A stretch of DNA of 64,000 nt from Sipunculus nudus. Its lineage: Eukaryota > Annelida > Sipuncula > Golfingiida > Sipunculidae. The stretch spans positions 31,893,229 through 31,957,228 of the forward strand of contig CM049314.1 of NCBI GenBank assembly GCA_026874595.1, written 5' to 3'. The translations under genes and the position numbers were made by a program. The notes below the pieces were generated by a model, which was not told where the DNA came from, ran no database searches, and saw nothing but the letters and a program-made list of their open reading frames with translations. Positions 23,565-35,728 of the stretch are shown piece by piece. Each line of letters begins with the position of its first letter. Position 1 is the first letter of the stretch.

Positions 23565-26069
23565 CCTATACAAGTCATTACTACAATTAAAAGTTGTTCT
23601 GAATAGTAGGGCACCACTCGATCAACCATGCATTGCAAAGGAGATGATTTCAAGTATTTTTTTTCTGTTTTGTTGAAAACCATTTAAGATATTTAGGAAC
23701 TCGCCTGTTTGACTTGGCTTTGGGCTGTAAATGGTATGAATACCAATTTAAGCTGTGCTTCCGTGTGCGTGTTTATGCAGATGTGCGTATATGCGTGAAA
23801 AATAGCTGTTTCCATGTGCGTGTAAATGCGTATTAGCGTTAAGGCGAAGACATGGTTCAGTGAGCCTTGCAGTTTTTTTGTAAAAAAATTATGGAGTGAC
23901 GTCATTTGACGATAAATCCCTGCGTTCACGCACACCCTATGCGCATATACAATGTACTAACAGACGTTTACTAAGTGACGGACATATGGAGAACTACTAG
24001 CCTATTTCTATCTCATTCTGAAGATTGCAGCACCTCCTGGAGCAAACCGTTGAAAAGGCACACCCCACACAGCATCTAGATATCTGCAGATGAAAACATT
24101 ATCTTTCCATGATTATAAAGCTAAAATCCTATTTCTCCGATAAATAAAGCCCCATATTAATGGCCCATCTATTAATTTGAGGGTTACAACCTTCAGCCCT
24201 GCCCTGACGTAATGCATTAATTCCCTACACAAAATTGCCAAGTGCTCTTATAGTCGCTCGACCTAATGATATCATAGAGATGTGACAGAGACGTCACAAA
24301 ATCTGGCTGCCGCCAACTACCACTGCAAGACCCTTTAAGTCAAGAATGTCGTATCCCACGTTATTTCTGCTAATTAAGGTTGAACATTTAAAGTAAAATA
24401 AAAATTGAAAAAAAATTACAACCCGTTTAAGATAATCTGAAAAAAAAGGTTTCATTATTTTAAGACGTTGTAAAACTGAACCGAGGCAATAGGCATTTTA
24501 CATAGTATGGATAATCAATAGGGGAAAATGGACTGTACATTCTACGTGTATCCGTCAAGGCACCCTACTTGTAACGAATAAACTGTGCAGGAAGTTCTGA
24601 ATAACTTTGTTTTTTTATTACACTTACTCATACTTAAATAATGCATCTTACAGCATTTCTCAATAAATTCCCCTGCCTTTAAATATGGTAAAATGTGTGG
24701 ATAATTGTCTCCGGAAGAAGGTTAGACCCTTGGGTATCTTGTTGACAATGACAGATTAAACTACCGGTGTGATGCTTGACAGACAGTGAAAATTAAACAA
24801 CGAATTTCGTGACCCATTATTTGCGTTATGATCTTTAGTAGTGCGTCTGGTTCCATTGGTCCACAAATGGTTTTTCATACATTCTTTATGTTCCAATGAT
24901 AACATAGGAAAACTACCGGTTGATGTGAACTACTTATAGCCCATTTAGAAATTATTATAACAAAGTTTTTATTCAATTGTTTGGCATGATGATATACGGC
25001 ACACTCGAGCTCAATTCCTCCACGTTTATTCTGTTAAAGGAAAACGGGGATGAGCATCCCGTTCTTGCATCAAACGGCAGGATATAAATGTGGCCCTATA
25101 TTAAGTCAATTGTCTAGCTATTTCACTGAAACATCCGTACAAATTTCAATTACATTATACATTAATATATGAGGCCCATGTGTTTCTTGTTTATCAAATA
25201 TCACCGATCTCCCACCTGACACACACACGCACACACACATTGGAACAATGTGATGAGACCAGCAGGTCTCAATGCGGCATGCAAAGTGCCAATGCAGACA
25301 CGTGAACTGAGTAGTACACTGGTGTGGTGCCATCAATGGATAGAAACTCATCAGAATTAATTTTAAAATGTTATTGCTCCAGTGTATGTATCCACACAGG
25401 TAACGTTCATCAGGTGGGGATGAATGATATACAATCGGTCCTACAAACACACTTTTTTTCCCTTTTGGATGTTATCCAAAACGATATAATCACCACATTT
25501 AATGTTTATACACACACACGAAACGTGTGACCGCAAATTGCATAAAACGCTCCCGTTGAGATCGAAATGCAGGAAAATCCGAAAGGCATATCTTATTATA
25601 AATGTTACAACATGGAGGACCTTTAAGCACAAAAGAAATATGGCCACCTGATTCGGGCAAATTATAATAAATAATTCAGCAGCTTTATGAGGCATTATCC
25701 AGTGTCCTGGAAGAGCGCACCACCGATAAGTTTGCCAAATGTCGAAGGCCAGATTAAACCGGAAGAAGTTTTACCTTTTTCTAGAATAAATTAGCTGTAT
25801 AAACACTGTTATGCTTCAGTGACCCGGCTTCACATAGCGAGTGGCAGTACGGCTTTCTATGAGGACAATGGGATTCTTTTGTTTTTCATATTGTTATATA
25901 TGAAATATATTTCATGATTTTGATTACCTCAGATATTTCATGGATTGTTTATAAGGTTTTCAGCTAGCCATCCTGATTTTTTTTCTGAAAAACCCGGATA
26001 TACCTATATTTGTTAACTCTGATTATGACAAAACAAGGATGCAAGGTTAATGTTATGTTTTTTTTTTCA
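23565..26069. other. No recognised gene
   Basis: Non-coding. Frames such as 25118-25450 (minus, 110 codons) contain CA-repeat translation and no domain. Confidence 0.55.
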
Positions 26070-26930
26070 GGAACTTGCACCGAAAGATGAAAACAAAGAC
26101 AATCAACAAAGCTCAAAACAAACACTTAATACTGCTGGAGGCTATTTGTCCGAGCCTGTCTTTCCACATTGGCAGCTTTTAGAAGCATTTCGCATACAAG
26201 AGCCTTCAATCTCTTGTACGTGTTTCTTATCATCCAAGACTTCGATTAATTAAGAACTAAAAACATGTTTTTCATAATGTCCTCTCCGTTTCACTTTATA
26301 CAAATTATCATAAATATACCTTTTCTTTCTAGATACAGTTATATAATTTCTTCAAATTATTTAACTGAATGGATGACATTTATACAATCGCCGTCATTCG
26401 GGCAAGGCTGATGTCATGTCCATGTTGTTTTTGGAAGAAAAGAAAAAAAATTATCACGCAAAATTCGTACACATTATAAGATGCCTCACGTCTGCTTCTT
26501 CACTTTTTATCTTTAAAAGCATTATTTGCCACTATTTGTAGATACTTATCAAGGAAGGGGGTTTCCTGAAGAAACTTAGCACAAGTGATCTTTATAACAT
26601 GAGACAAGAGGCACAGGCTAAATTATGCTACATTCAGTTCCTACCTGCTTATAACAAAATTATTTATCATACAGAACCGTGGATTTTCCAGTAGTAATGG
26701 ATATACTGTGTGTGTAGCTTATGGAGAAAGGAGATAGGTGAAAATAACCCCTCGCCAAAACATCGGAAAATCGAGAAATACGATGCCAACCACAGCATAT
26801 CTGATGATAAGGTCAACTTATCAAACCTGACGAGGGATACTGTGTTATCGGTCAATAACGCATATACTGTTTTGTTTGGAAGTGAAGAAAATACCCGTTA
26901 AATAGTCACGCACATTTACTGCAAGTGTTA
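26070..26930. repeat. Dispersed repeat C, copy 1
   Basis: Collinear with 42340-42960: shared CAACAAAGCTAAAAC-like start, GGAGGCTATTTGTCCGAGCC versus GGAGTTTATTTGCCTGAGCC, and CAGAACCGTGGATTTTCC versus AGAACCGTGGATTTCCAC at the end of the shared part (about 26700). It starts just after a T-tract/CAG acceptor-like site (26069). The 26050-26253 frame is not kept in the sister copy. Confidence 0.6.
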
Positions 26931-27392
26931 TACTTTTCTTCATAAACATTCGTTGATTTACTTTTCTATTCTGTAGGTGACCTATTTGTATATTTTACGA
27001 CGGGGAAATATTTTGTCGATAATTAGATGATGGTATACAAATGATACCTGTGCCGAAGAGTCATTGGTTTGCATATTTAACTTTGCCAAAGTTTAAGATG
27101 GAAAACTGACCTGTTCAAAGCGATACTTTGTTTCGAAAATATGATTCCATAATCGATAGCAGGAAAACATTGATGATTTATAATCCTTGTTTGATTCTTC
27201 GCATTGTCCTTTCCTTGGCGATTTGATCTCCATTGGCCCATGGAGGCTGTAATTGTGAAGGGTAGTAAATTTCCTGAGGAACCATTGAACAGCCGTGTAC
27301 ATTTAAATATTCTATACAGCTGAAAAACACACCTGGTTGAACGGGTACTTTTCTTCATTAATATGATGGCTGACTGATACAGCCTAAGCAAC

Positions 27393-27393
<1 letters not shown>

Positions 27394-27437
<44 letters not shown>
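27394..27437. repeat. (AT)n microsatellite
   Basis: About 22 AT units. Confidence 0.98.
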
Positions 27438-27439
<2 letters not shown>

Positions 27440-27729
27440 CTCGATTCGTCAAACAGAGAGCATGCACAATATATACATATATATCAAACAGTCCTAAAAC
27501 TAAAATGATCCTCCAAACTGATTCACACTACGGCCCGTTTTGCCCAAAATTCTCTTCATGTGTGAGTTATTTGTGCTTCCAACACGTACTGCGGGCACAA
27601 TGGATTGTGACCCGCTCGAGCGTATCGGCCATGCTTGGACCATTTGATATTGAGGATGAACTTGTTTAAGTGCCTGTTATTTAATTAAATGTATTGTTAC
27701 ATGGATCGTATAAGTAGTTATGCTAATTC

Positions 27730-27911
27730 TAGAGACCCTCTATTGTTCCAATGGTCCATAATCTCCGGAGGAACAGGGAGCCGGAGGACACGGAGAAACC
27801 TATTTACGGCCACTTAAGGACAGCACCTTTAAATTACAGATACCAAATTCTTTAATCTCCTTACTAAAGGCACCTCCTTTTTCCGAGGCGTCAGTAATTC
27901 GGGGGGCTCGA

Positions 27912-27916
<5 letters not shown>
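27730..27916. mobile_element. Relative of the 60.0-kb pogo-like MITE
   Basis: It shares CTCCTTACTAAAGGCACCTCC and a terminal GTAATTCGGGGGGCTCGACTG-type end with the 60.0-kb element. Its right end runs straight into an (AT)n microsatellite, like the 51.6-kb MITE. The left end is degraded. Confidence 0.45.

Positions 27917-27960
<44 letters not shown>
27915..27960. repeat. (AT)n microsatellite
   Basis: About 23 AT units directly after the 27.7-kb MITE-like segment. Confidence 0.98.
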
Positions 27961-27961
<1 letters not shown>

Positions 27962-28384
27962 GTCTGTGTATTAACAAAATATATTGTAATTATAACGTCT
28001 TGTTTAACATAAAAAAATAAATAATGTGAGTTCGAAGGACCAAATATATATTCTCCATCCTCAACTGATGAACGTTACCTGTGAGGTACCATCAGTGCAT
28101 ACATACACAAAAAGTTATTCCCGCTGTGTATGTTTCTACTGATGGCGGCACACACATAGTGTCAAACTATATGAATGACCGATACCGCGGCCGTAACCGC
28201 AACCGAGTAAAGGGACTCGCAGCTATTAAATTTTTGGAGAGTCCAAGAAAAGGGGTTTCCCTTCTACTGCTTTCTTTAACTATTTTATATAATTAGACGT
28301 ATGTTTATTCTCTCCTCAATCTGGTTCAGAAGAGCTACGTAAAGCGACAGATATCAATCTACCAGTGTTTGTTTTCAACGTATG

Positions 28385-28388
<4 letters not shown>

Positions 28389-28440
<52 letters not shown>
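28389..28440. repeat. (CT)n microsatellite
   Basis: About 26 CT units; the Leu-Ser and Arg-Glu frames over it are artefacts. Confidence 0.98.
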
Positions 28441-28444
<4 letters not shown>

Positions 28445-28617
28445 GCAAACATACACAAACATACAAAACCAACAGTGATAGTTCCCAAGCCATGCAATAT
28501 CCATTCCATATGTAGCACTATTGTCTCACAAATATCAGAAGTGTTCACCAATTTCATACGGTGTTGTATATATTCTCAAAACAAAATATATGATGGTAAT
28601 CGAGTAAATATTTATAC

Positions 28618-30695
28618 AATCATCATTCTCAAAGTAACTCCTCTAATTTTCTGTATACTTATCATTTCCGAAATATCTCCCGTAACTCAACACCCGTATG
28701 TATGAAACATAGTTGCTAAATATTTTATTGTGCCATCATAAGTTCTATTCTGACATATTTACAGATTTCCTGACATATTTACCATAACGTGGAAGTTATC
28801 ATCAATTTCTAACTCAGTTTATATATTTTTTCTCCACTAAAAAATAAATTGCCTACCACATGTGCCTTTGCAGCACCATACATGACTGTAGACATATTTA
28901 TATCAATATGAATACTTTTTGTTTACACTATCTTTCAATATCTGACCATAGTTTTCTAACCTTATACCAAAACTTAAACCGGTGCATTAATTGTTCGGGC
29001 TTTCTTTCACAAATATACATAAATAAGATTCTTTAATATTCCAATAACATAGCCAATAGTTATTGAGTGATTAATATTGAAACAATCTAGATTTGTGTCC
29101 AAATATATTTTAAACGGAAGCATTTATACTTCCTTTTTTATAATATAGTACCAACAAATCACTGGCATTTTACTTTCAAAGATGCATGAGATATGATATG
29201 AGTATCTGCTCCTAAGTCTAAAAAGCAAAAGAAAAGAACCCTAACATCTTAAATTCTTCAACTTGATATTTTAAAACTTTGACACAAGGTCATATCATTT
29301 TACAAAATGTATTCCTGGAATACCTCTTCGAAACCAAAATTCAAAAAGGCTTAATGGCCCATGTTATCAAACAAATCTAATCCTGTGTTCCTGCATCTCA
29401 AAAGTGTATCCAATACGATAAAACATTGTCTATTGTTAATGGTTTATTATTCCAAATAATTTGCTGATCAACTGGAATGTTTTCAAAATATAATTTGCGT
29501 AACGATATATAGCTTCTTTTTAATTCTTTGTAAAAAAAAGTGGAATATTAAATAAGTTCATATCTTTTACTTCTATATTACCGTTTAACAGCAACTCTAC
29601 ATCTGGATCTGTACAAAGTGTCTAAACCACACCTTCCATGGTCTTTCTCCTACTTTTATGTATCTTTTATCCAAGCTACTCCTGATATATAATTTACTGA
29701 ATCTGTAAGTGGAGTACCTAGGCAATCATTTTCACTCCCAGTACTTATTTTACTCTTTTAATTTTCCATCTGCCTCCATTCCACATAAATCTGCTAAAAC
29801 GTTCATCAACTCTTTAACAACAGATTTTTTGTACGGATGCGGTAGAAAATATAAAAATAAAACTTTGATCAAAAGAATAATTTTGCTACTTGTATTTTTT
29901 CAACAATGTCAGTCCTCTCTGGTTCAATATTTTTTTATGTATTTTGTACTGATTTCATCTAAGAGAAAAACAAATATATTCTGTGAATCTTTTTTATCAT
30001 ATGAAATGTATACTCCCACAAATTTTACTAGATTATAAGAACATCTTATTCCTAAAGGTTTCTGCTTATTTTTCCTATATTGACCTATCTACATAACTTC
30101 ACACATGTTACTTTTTATTTTAAATCGATAAAAGTACCAATTTTTTTTATTGATATCAAGGAAATATTGATTATTAGGCCATCTTTTTCCTAAAGATTTC
30201 CGCTTATTTTTACCATATTGATCTATCCATATACCTTCATTTAATTTTTCATTTTTCATAATTAATTTTTAGATGGATAAAAGTACCAGTTTTTTAATTA
30301 TCTCAAATAAATATTGAGCTGACTCTTCATTTTCATAGTTCCTTCTGTATCATCTACATGCTGAAATAACTTTAAATGCTATCCGGCAGCTTCTAATCCT
30401 TTTATCTTATTTGAAATTCCATATTCCGTCATTACTTCAGCAGCTCAACAAATGAATATTGGGACAAAGTGTCTCCTTGCCGATCTCTTCTTTAACTTTA
30501 AAATATAGAGATATAGCCCATTAGTTATTACAGAGCTTTCAATATTAATATTAAATATTAATCCAATCCATAAATGTGGATGGACATTTGTATTTCTCCA
30601 AAGCTGATATCATACAGTTATATTCTAAGGAGTCGAAATCTTTTTCAAAATCTGATATGTATTCCAGGTACATTTTATATTCATGTATATTCTAA
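28618..30695 (-). mobile_element. Decayed non-LTR retrotransposon (Tx1/L1-like LINE), copy 2
   Basis: Collinear with 14615-16210 at roughly 80-85% identity by eye. The RT motif reads DRQGDTLS-YSFVELLK near 30446-30487 and the C-terminal block reads CERKPEQLMHRF near 28975-29010. An internal ~135-bp segment is duplicated at about 30040-30313, which partly explains the greater length. Multiple stops; the plus-strand open frame at 29709-30038 is an antisense chance frame. Confidence 0.7.
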
Positions 30696-31085
30696 AAGAT
30701 CTGATAAAATCCTTTTTATTTTCAGCTATATAACTTCCTTGAATATATCCTGTTTAATTCACATTAACAATTTAGAGGATAATCATTTTTAGTCCTAATG
30801 CTAAAATTTGTCCTTCCCGTGTAACAAATGCCAAACAAACGAGTTAATATATATTATATAAATGGCCTATAAGTAGTTCCCTCGAAACCCGTGGGTTATC
30901 TTTTATCATTGTTACAGATAGCATCTATGAACATCTAGTCCGTCCGTCTATGACGCTCAACAGAACCAGACACATCACTCATGACCAAACCGAATAATGA
31001 TGGGCCTCAGAGATTGCGCATACGATATCTCATGGTAACATTCTGCGCCCTGCACAACATCATACTGATAGTCGTAATCTGTCAT

Positions 31086-31200
31086 CAGAAGTGGGATCCA
31101 GAAATTTAAGAAAAGGGGGGGGGGGGGGTCATACACGTGCCCTCCCAAACTAACAAACATTCTAAAAAATGCAACGTAAAGCATGACACTCTGGGGCACC
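31086..31200. mobile_element. Possible hAT-MITE end
   Basis: CAGAAGTGGGATCCAGAAATTT followed by a 14-base G run resembles the terminus of the 18.3-kb element. The other end was not found, so the right boundary is arbitrary. Confidence 0.25.
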
Positions 31201-31546
31201 ATTTTCTGTTCCCCAATTACTAATAAATGTCTTCTCTTGAATATGCTGCATACCGTTGTCACACCTTAGGGGGTTTGGGTTCACGTGTGGCCAGATTTAA
31301 TATTTATGTTTCCTCAGCATAATGATATCAACGGAAAAGTTTGATTGATATTTTAAAACTCCCTCGTGTTGGTCTACGTCGTGAAAATAAGCATCTACGT
31401 TTTAACTTGTAAATCATCATCATTAAAAAAATAATTTTCCTGGTAAAATGATTGAAATGTTCAAGTCGTATGTTTAACTTTGCATTTTAACGGATGCTGT
31501 GGTCGAGGCAGCGGGACGTATTCAACAGTGCACAGATCCTGAGTTC

Positions 31547-31550
<4 letters not shown>

Positions 31551-31599
<49 letters not shown>
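31551..31599. repeat. (AT)n microsatellite
   Basis: About 24 AT units. Confidence 0.98.
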
Positions 31600-31602
<3 letters not shown>

Positions 31603-32214
31603 GGTGAGCCGTGAGATTTTCTAACCAGGCTGAGTGTTCTGTTGGCCATTGGGAAGGTCGTGTTTCGCTCACAGACGTGGCGATCTGGGACGGAGATGGA
31701 TTCCTCGGTGTTATAATTCAGCCGATTGTAAAAACGAAAAGACCGCCTCTCTCTCTCTGTATAGTCATATTTGGCTGCTATCTTATTATTCACTATTGGC
31801 CAATTTAATAAGAAAAATGTTACTATTATTATTGGCCTTGAAAATTTCCTGAGGAATAATTTAATAATAGAATCAATGTAAACCTTAACAACTCTTGTGG
31901 ACTGTTTGTTCATAATTAAGATACTTCTATTTTGCCTCTTTATCTTATTTGTTATACGTAGCTAAAAATCTCACCCAAATATGACCATAATTCATGCTTA
32001 TCAAGCTGGCAATGCTGTACGTAGCATAATTTATAATTATTCGTATGTATGAGACAGCATCAGTGATATACAGAACTACCTGCAAGGTTTTTTGTTTCGA
32101 ATACCGTGCCTTCCTGGATACACGTTGCATCTATAGTGCAGTCATTCTTTATTTTTTCCCCGACGAATATATTTACCATTTTAGCGCCAGCTGCAAGCCC
32201 ATATTATTATAGCG

Positions 32215-32560
32215 AAATGTTAAGCCCCAACGCCTCCGTATATGATAAAATGCCTTTGAGCCCTTGTAAGGTGGTATACCACATCAATGTTTAGCATCAT
32301 CATCAGGTATTTAGTCACGATTCAGGACTCGATGTTCTTCCATTTCTTTTAATTCTTAAACCTCCCCTGGTGGAAAATGGGGAAGGAAACCTGAATTATA
32401 TCCTGTTAGTTTTTCCCCGGTCGGTGCTTCGTGGACGATATTCATCTCCTTTCCATAGAAGACCTTAACCACCGACATCAATTTTAAAACATATATCACT
32501 CAGAATAAAAATTTCCCTGTTGATACTAGCATTTGCAGTCGGCCATGTGGGTTATGGATT
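32215..32560 (-). pseudogene. 5' fragment of the methyltransferase-like family gene
   Basis: The minus strand matches the intact gene at 35.7 kb from just after the start codon to motif I. Lesions: the ATG position is changed to ACG with an extra base close by; 42 nt (14 codons) containing C69 and C74 of the Cys motif are missing in frame; similarity ends within GSVG. The sequence just left of the break (about 32160-32220) resembles the region 3' of the intact gene near 34290-34345. A ~1-kb internal deletion therefore removed the catalytic domain after duplication. Confidence 0.7.
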
Positions 32561-34090
32561 TATTGCACGTTATATTGCATTATAAGTTTTACATTTAGAA
32601 TATGTTTATCGCAGAGGATTTGCATTAATTATAACATATACAATTATACGTTAGGTCAATGAACATAATATTACGAAAATTGCGACTATGATAGCTTTAC
32701 ATTTAATACATACATATAATATGTAAAAGTTATTCTTACTATGTATGTGTTCAGTGGTGGCACCAAACTGGTAATGTTGACCCAGTGGCGGAAAGGGATG
32801 TGTTTAGGTCAGAAACGCACACTGTTTACATCGATATATATTTAATAATGCGCGCATAATTTAGAGGGCTGTTAAATAGTTCCCAAGCAAATTAACTACC
32901 TTTCACAATAGCCACCTATGTACTTTTGTAGTGAAGAAGGATTCAAAAGGGAAAGGAAGGCCCATGTGAATAAGTGAAGAAATAATTATCATCAGGCATC
33001 ACGTTACTGTGAAAGAGTGCTTAACCTGCAGTAAATTCGTGATGAAAATTTACTCTACAACTACATAAAGTGTTTTGACATGAAAACTCATAGGGAGATG
33101 AAAGATAATGCACATTACTATATTAGATATCAACGTACATGCTCTTTATCTTTTTATGGTAATGAATATGAAACCCAAAAATACTAATCTAAGATTCAAA
33201 AGGATATAAAACTTTACAATTAGCAGAGTTCTTAAAACACATGAAGATCAACAATTAATTTAAAGTACATGTAGACTGTCATTTAACTAACTATAGAGCG
33301 CGATTATTAGGGCATTGATGTTAGGCTTATCAATTATCTTTCTGATGTTGGTCATTAAATTACAGGTGGGAAGAAAGGGATTAAGGTATTTTTTTGGAAT
33401 ATGTCGATGAGATTCTTACTATAGGTTCCGTCATTACCTGAACCAAGCGTAACATGGACCTATTAGATACGTCGGGCTCATGTGTGTGCTTGTGTGTATG
33501 TGTTCGAGTAATATCTGCGAAGGTTCATGGTTAATTATGACATTGTTTGTGGATATATAGCCTCTTTTTTAGTATGACTTTGTTGTCATTGTAAATCTCG
33601 ACATCGAGGAAGTTAATTTAAATTGATATCTCTGATAATAATTTCACATTAATGTCTCATGGTCGTGACAAAGGTTCATGAAATGAAAGCTTTCCATCTC
33701 TCATACACATCCTGCAAAAGCCAATTGAGGTGACCTACATTGATACCAACACCCTAACAGGGAAACCTCATCTCACATACACATACAAAAACTTTCTTTC
33801 CCTGTCTCATAGTTGGTTGTCTACTTTAAGGATGGTACTGGTGGCATTTTAAGAGCTCGAGGTTCAAAAAGCTTTATATTTGTTTCATCTTTCAGTTGTT
33901 TCTTACGTCACCCTGCTACTCCTTACATTCATCATAAGTCATTAAGAAGCTGCTATTTACAAAACGGTAGTCATTTTTATGGGGAGGCCAAAGGACATTT
34001 CATGGGTTTCCTTTACAAATCGTTCGACTTTGATGAGCAGAAATCACGTCGGATACGTTTATCTTATTGGGCAGTGCAGCAATAATTAAA
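32215..34090. repeat. Segmental duplication copy 1 (gene fragment plus 5' flank)
   Basis: The block holds the 32.2-kb gene fragment, one ~530-bp repeat unit (about 32700-33300), and a flank recognisable by shared stretches such as the GTGGCATTTT region near 33840. It parallels 34763-38590 in the same order and orientation. The short open frame at 33813-34085 is not conserved in the sister copy and is not called as a gene. Confidence 0.6.
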
Positions 34091-34761
34091 AGGTTATCAT
34101 ATATCATTTCAAGAATTAAGATCGTCACAACTTAATAAACTGACATTTCTTCTTGCCATTTTTTTTACCACGGAATTGGCCTTATGTCCCTTCAGGAAAC
34201 AAATCCTCTTGGAAGCGGTATACAAGACTGTCTTGGATTCAAAACCAGCGCAAATAATTGAACTATACGAAGAATATTTTTTGTTCTTAATAGCGCCAGG
34301 TACAGGCCAATATTTTCATATCGAAAATACATGCCCGAAATGAGGCGCCTTTTATAAATATGGAGAGGGGGATTGGTACTATTTGTGAACAAAACAAAAA
34401 GCGTCCCCATGGTTACTAGTCATGGATACCTACATCACGGCAGTTAAAGCAAACGTGGTATTTTGCAAATCTGATTTATTTTTGTTTTTATTTGAAATCC
34501 ACCAGTTTCCTCTACCCCTAGAGACAATGGAACGCAACCATTTGTGCAATTAAGTGTGTGCAGAATAAATATAACTACTTGAACATTGTATTTTAAATTC
34601 GCATGTTTCATTTAAATCTCTTCGTGAAAGATAAAGACAACTAAACCTTTGCTTAACACATGTTAATGTTAAACTTAAAATAAACCCAAAACACGTGTAG
34701 AAATGTGCTCTATTTGTATAAGTTGTTCTTTTGACCATAAATTCAGAGCATACAAGTACGA

Positions 34762-34767
34762 TTTATT
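34762..34767 (-). promoter_or_regulatory. AATAAA hexamer overlapping the stop codon
   Basis: Read on the minus strand the gene ends GAATAAA, so the TAA stop lies inside a canonical polyadenylation hexamer. The 23.5-kb paralog has the same arrangement. If used, the 3' UTR would be only about 10-30 nt. Whether it is used cannot be told from sequence. Confidence 0.4.
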
Positions 34768-35728
34768 CAAGGTAATAAAATTCAGTATCGAATTTGAATC
34801 CCCTTTTTCGTGGAAGTTTTAATATATCTGAAATACTGTTATTTTTCATCCACTCTATGTACCTTCTGTGCCAACCACGGGAGACCAGGTAAAGTTTTCC
34901 ACGTATAAGAAACAGGGGTAGATAGTGTTGTCTTCCGTATAAGTGGAAGAAAAGGGAAATATCCCTCTCCACATCCATAACTTCATTTGTAAAATCGTCT
35001 ATGGCTATGATACCCCCATCCATAATGATGCAACTCACCAATATCATGTCCATGAAGGGATAAGGCCTGATATGGTTTCCATCGATGCTAAACATTCGAA
35101 ACGCCGGAAGCCCCATTTGTAAGAATTGAAATTTACTCAAAGGCACAGAACTGTTCCTCCAACTTCGAATTCGGGTTGAATCTTCAACGGAATATAAAGA
35201 ATAGCCTAATTTGTTCATATTTGCTTCAAAAATAGCGACACTTGCATTCTTGTCACACACGAACAATCGCTCCCCAGCCTCCTTGTCAAGCCAATACCCT
35301 AAGACTGTTGAAAAGCGACCAGCATAAATTCCTATCTCCCCGACGCTTCCGTATATGCCAAAATGCCTTTGAGCCCTTGTAAGATGGTATACCACATCAA
35401 CGTTCAGCATGTCCATCCAACCAGGTATTGAGTTAAGGTCCCGGATCCGATGTTCTTCCATTGTTTTTAATTCTTTAACCTCCCCTGGTTTACTGAGGAT
35501 TTTCAAACAGCCACCATTGCCACAGACTGATGGAAAATTGGGAAGGTAACCAGAACTACAGCCTGTCAGTTTGTCCCCGATTGGAGCTTCGCCAACGTTA
35601 TTCACCTTCTGTCTGTAGGAGACCTTAACCACCGACATCCATTTCCAAATATATATCACTATGAATAAGAATGTCCCTGTTGACACTAGCATCTGCAGTC
35701 GGCCGTGTGGGATATGGATCCGTGCCAT
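34763..35728 (-). CDS. Type II membrane methyltransferase-like protein, intact family member (321 aa)
   Basis: The only undisrupted member of the local family. Seen: a basic start, then a hydrophobic segment at residues 11-30 with no obvious cleavage site, reading as a type II signal anchor. A short stem follows, then a Cys motif (C57, C69, C74; GCSSGYLP and CGNGGCLKIL). The C-terminal domain has GSVGEIGIYAGRF at 127-139, matching methyltransferase motif I, then FVCD at 156-159, SIDGNH at 214-219 and DGGIIAIDDF at 237-246. This order is that of Methyltransf_24/TylF-like class I SAM enzymes. Possible N-glycosylation sequons lie at N161, N192 and N296. Inference: a Golgi or ER lumenal methyltransferase of unknown substrate. 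Compared with the copy at 11.9 kb it lacks 12 codons just after the motif-II-like Asp159, which could affect cofactor binding. The ATG is the first in frame and aligns with the paralogs. No intron is evident. Confidence 0.82.
   Translation of the reverse strand: MARIHIPHGRLQMLVSTGTFLFIVIYIWKWMSVVKVSYRQKVNNVGEAPIGDKLTGCSSGYLPNFPSVCGNGGCLKILSKPGEVKELKTMEEHRIRDLNSIPGWMDMLNVDVVYHLTRAQRHFGIYGSVGEIGIYAGRFSTVLGYWLDKEAGERLFVCDKNASVAIFEANMNKLGYSLYSVEDSTRIRSWRNSSVPLSKFQFLQMGLPAFRMFSIDGNHIRPYPFMDMILVSCIIMDGGIIAIDDFTNEVMDVERDISLFFHLYGRQHYLPLFLIRGKLYLVSRGWHRRYIEWMKNNSISDILKLPRKRGFKFDTEFYYLE

Larger units (their letters stand above)
30696..32214. other. No recognised gene
   Basis: Contains a possible hAT-MITE end, an (AT)n tract and, at its right end, sequence resembling the 3' flank of the intact gene. 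The 150-codon minus frame at 31461-31913 runs through the (AT)n tract and is an artefact. Confidence 0.55.

Noticed and set aside
26050-26253. Coding exon after the T-tract/CAG acceptor
   Set aside because: The frame is not preserved in the sister repeat at 42.3 kb and shows no family motif.
31461-31913. 150-residue minus-strand frame
   Set aside because: Its middle is an (AT)n tract translated as Tyr-Ile repeats; no domain on either side.
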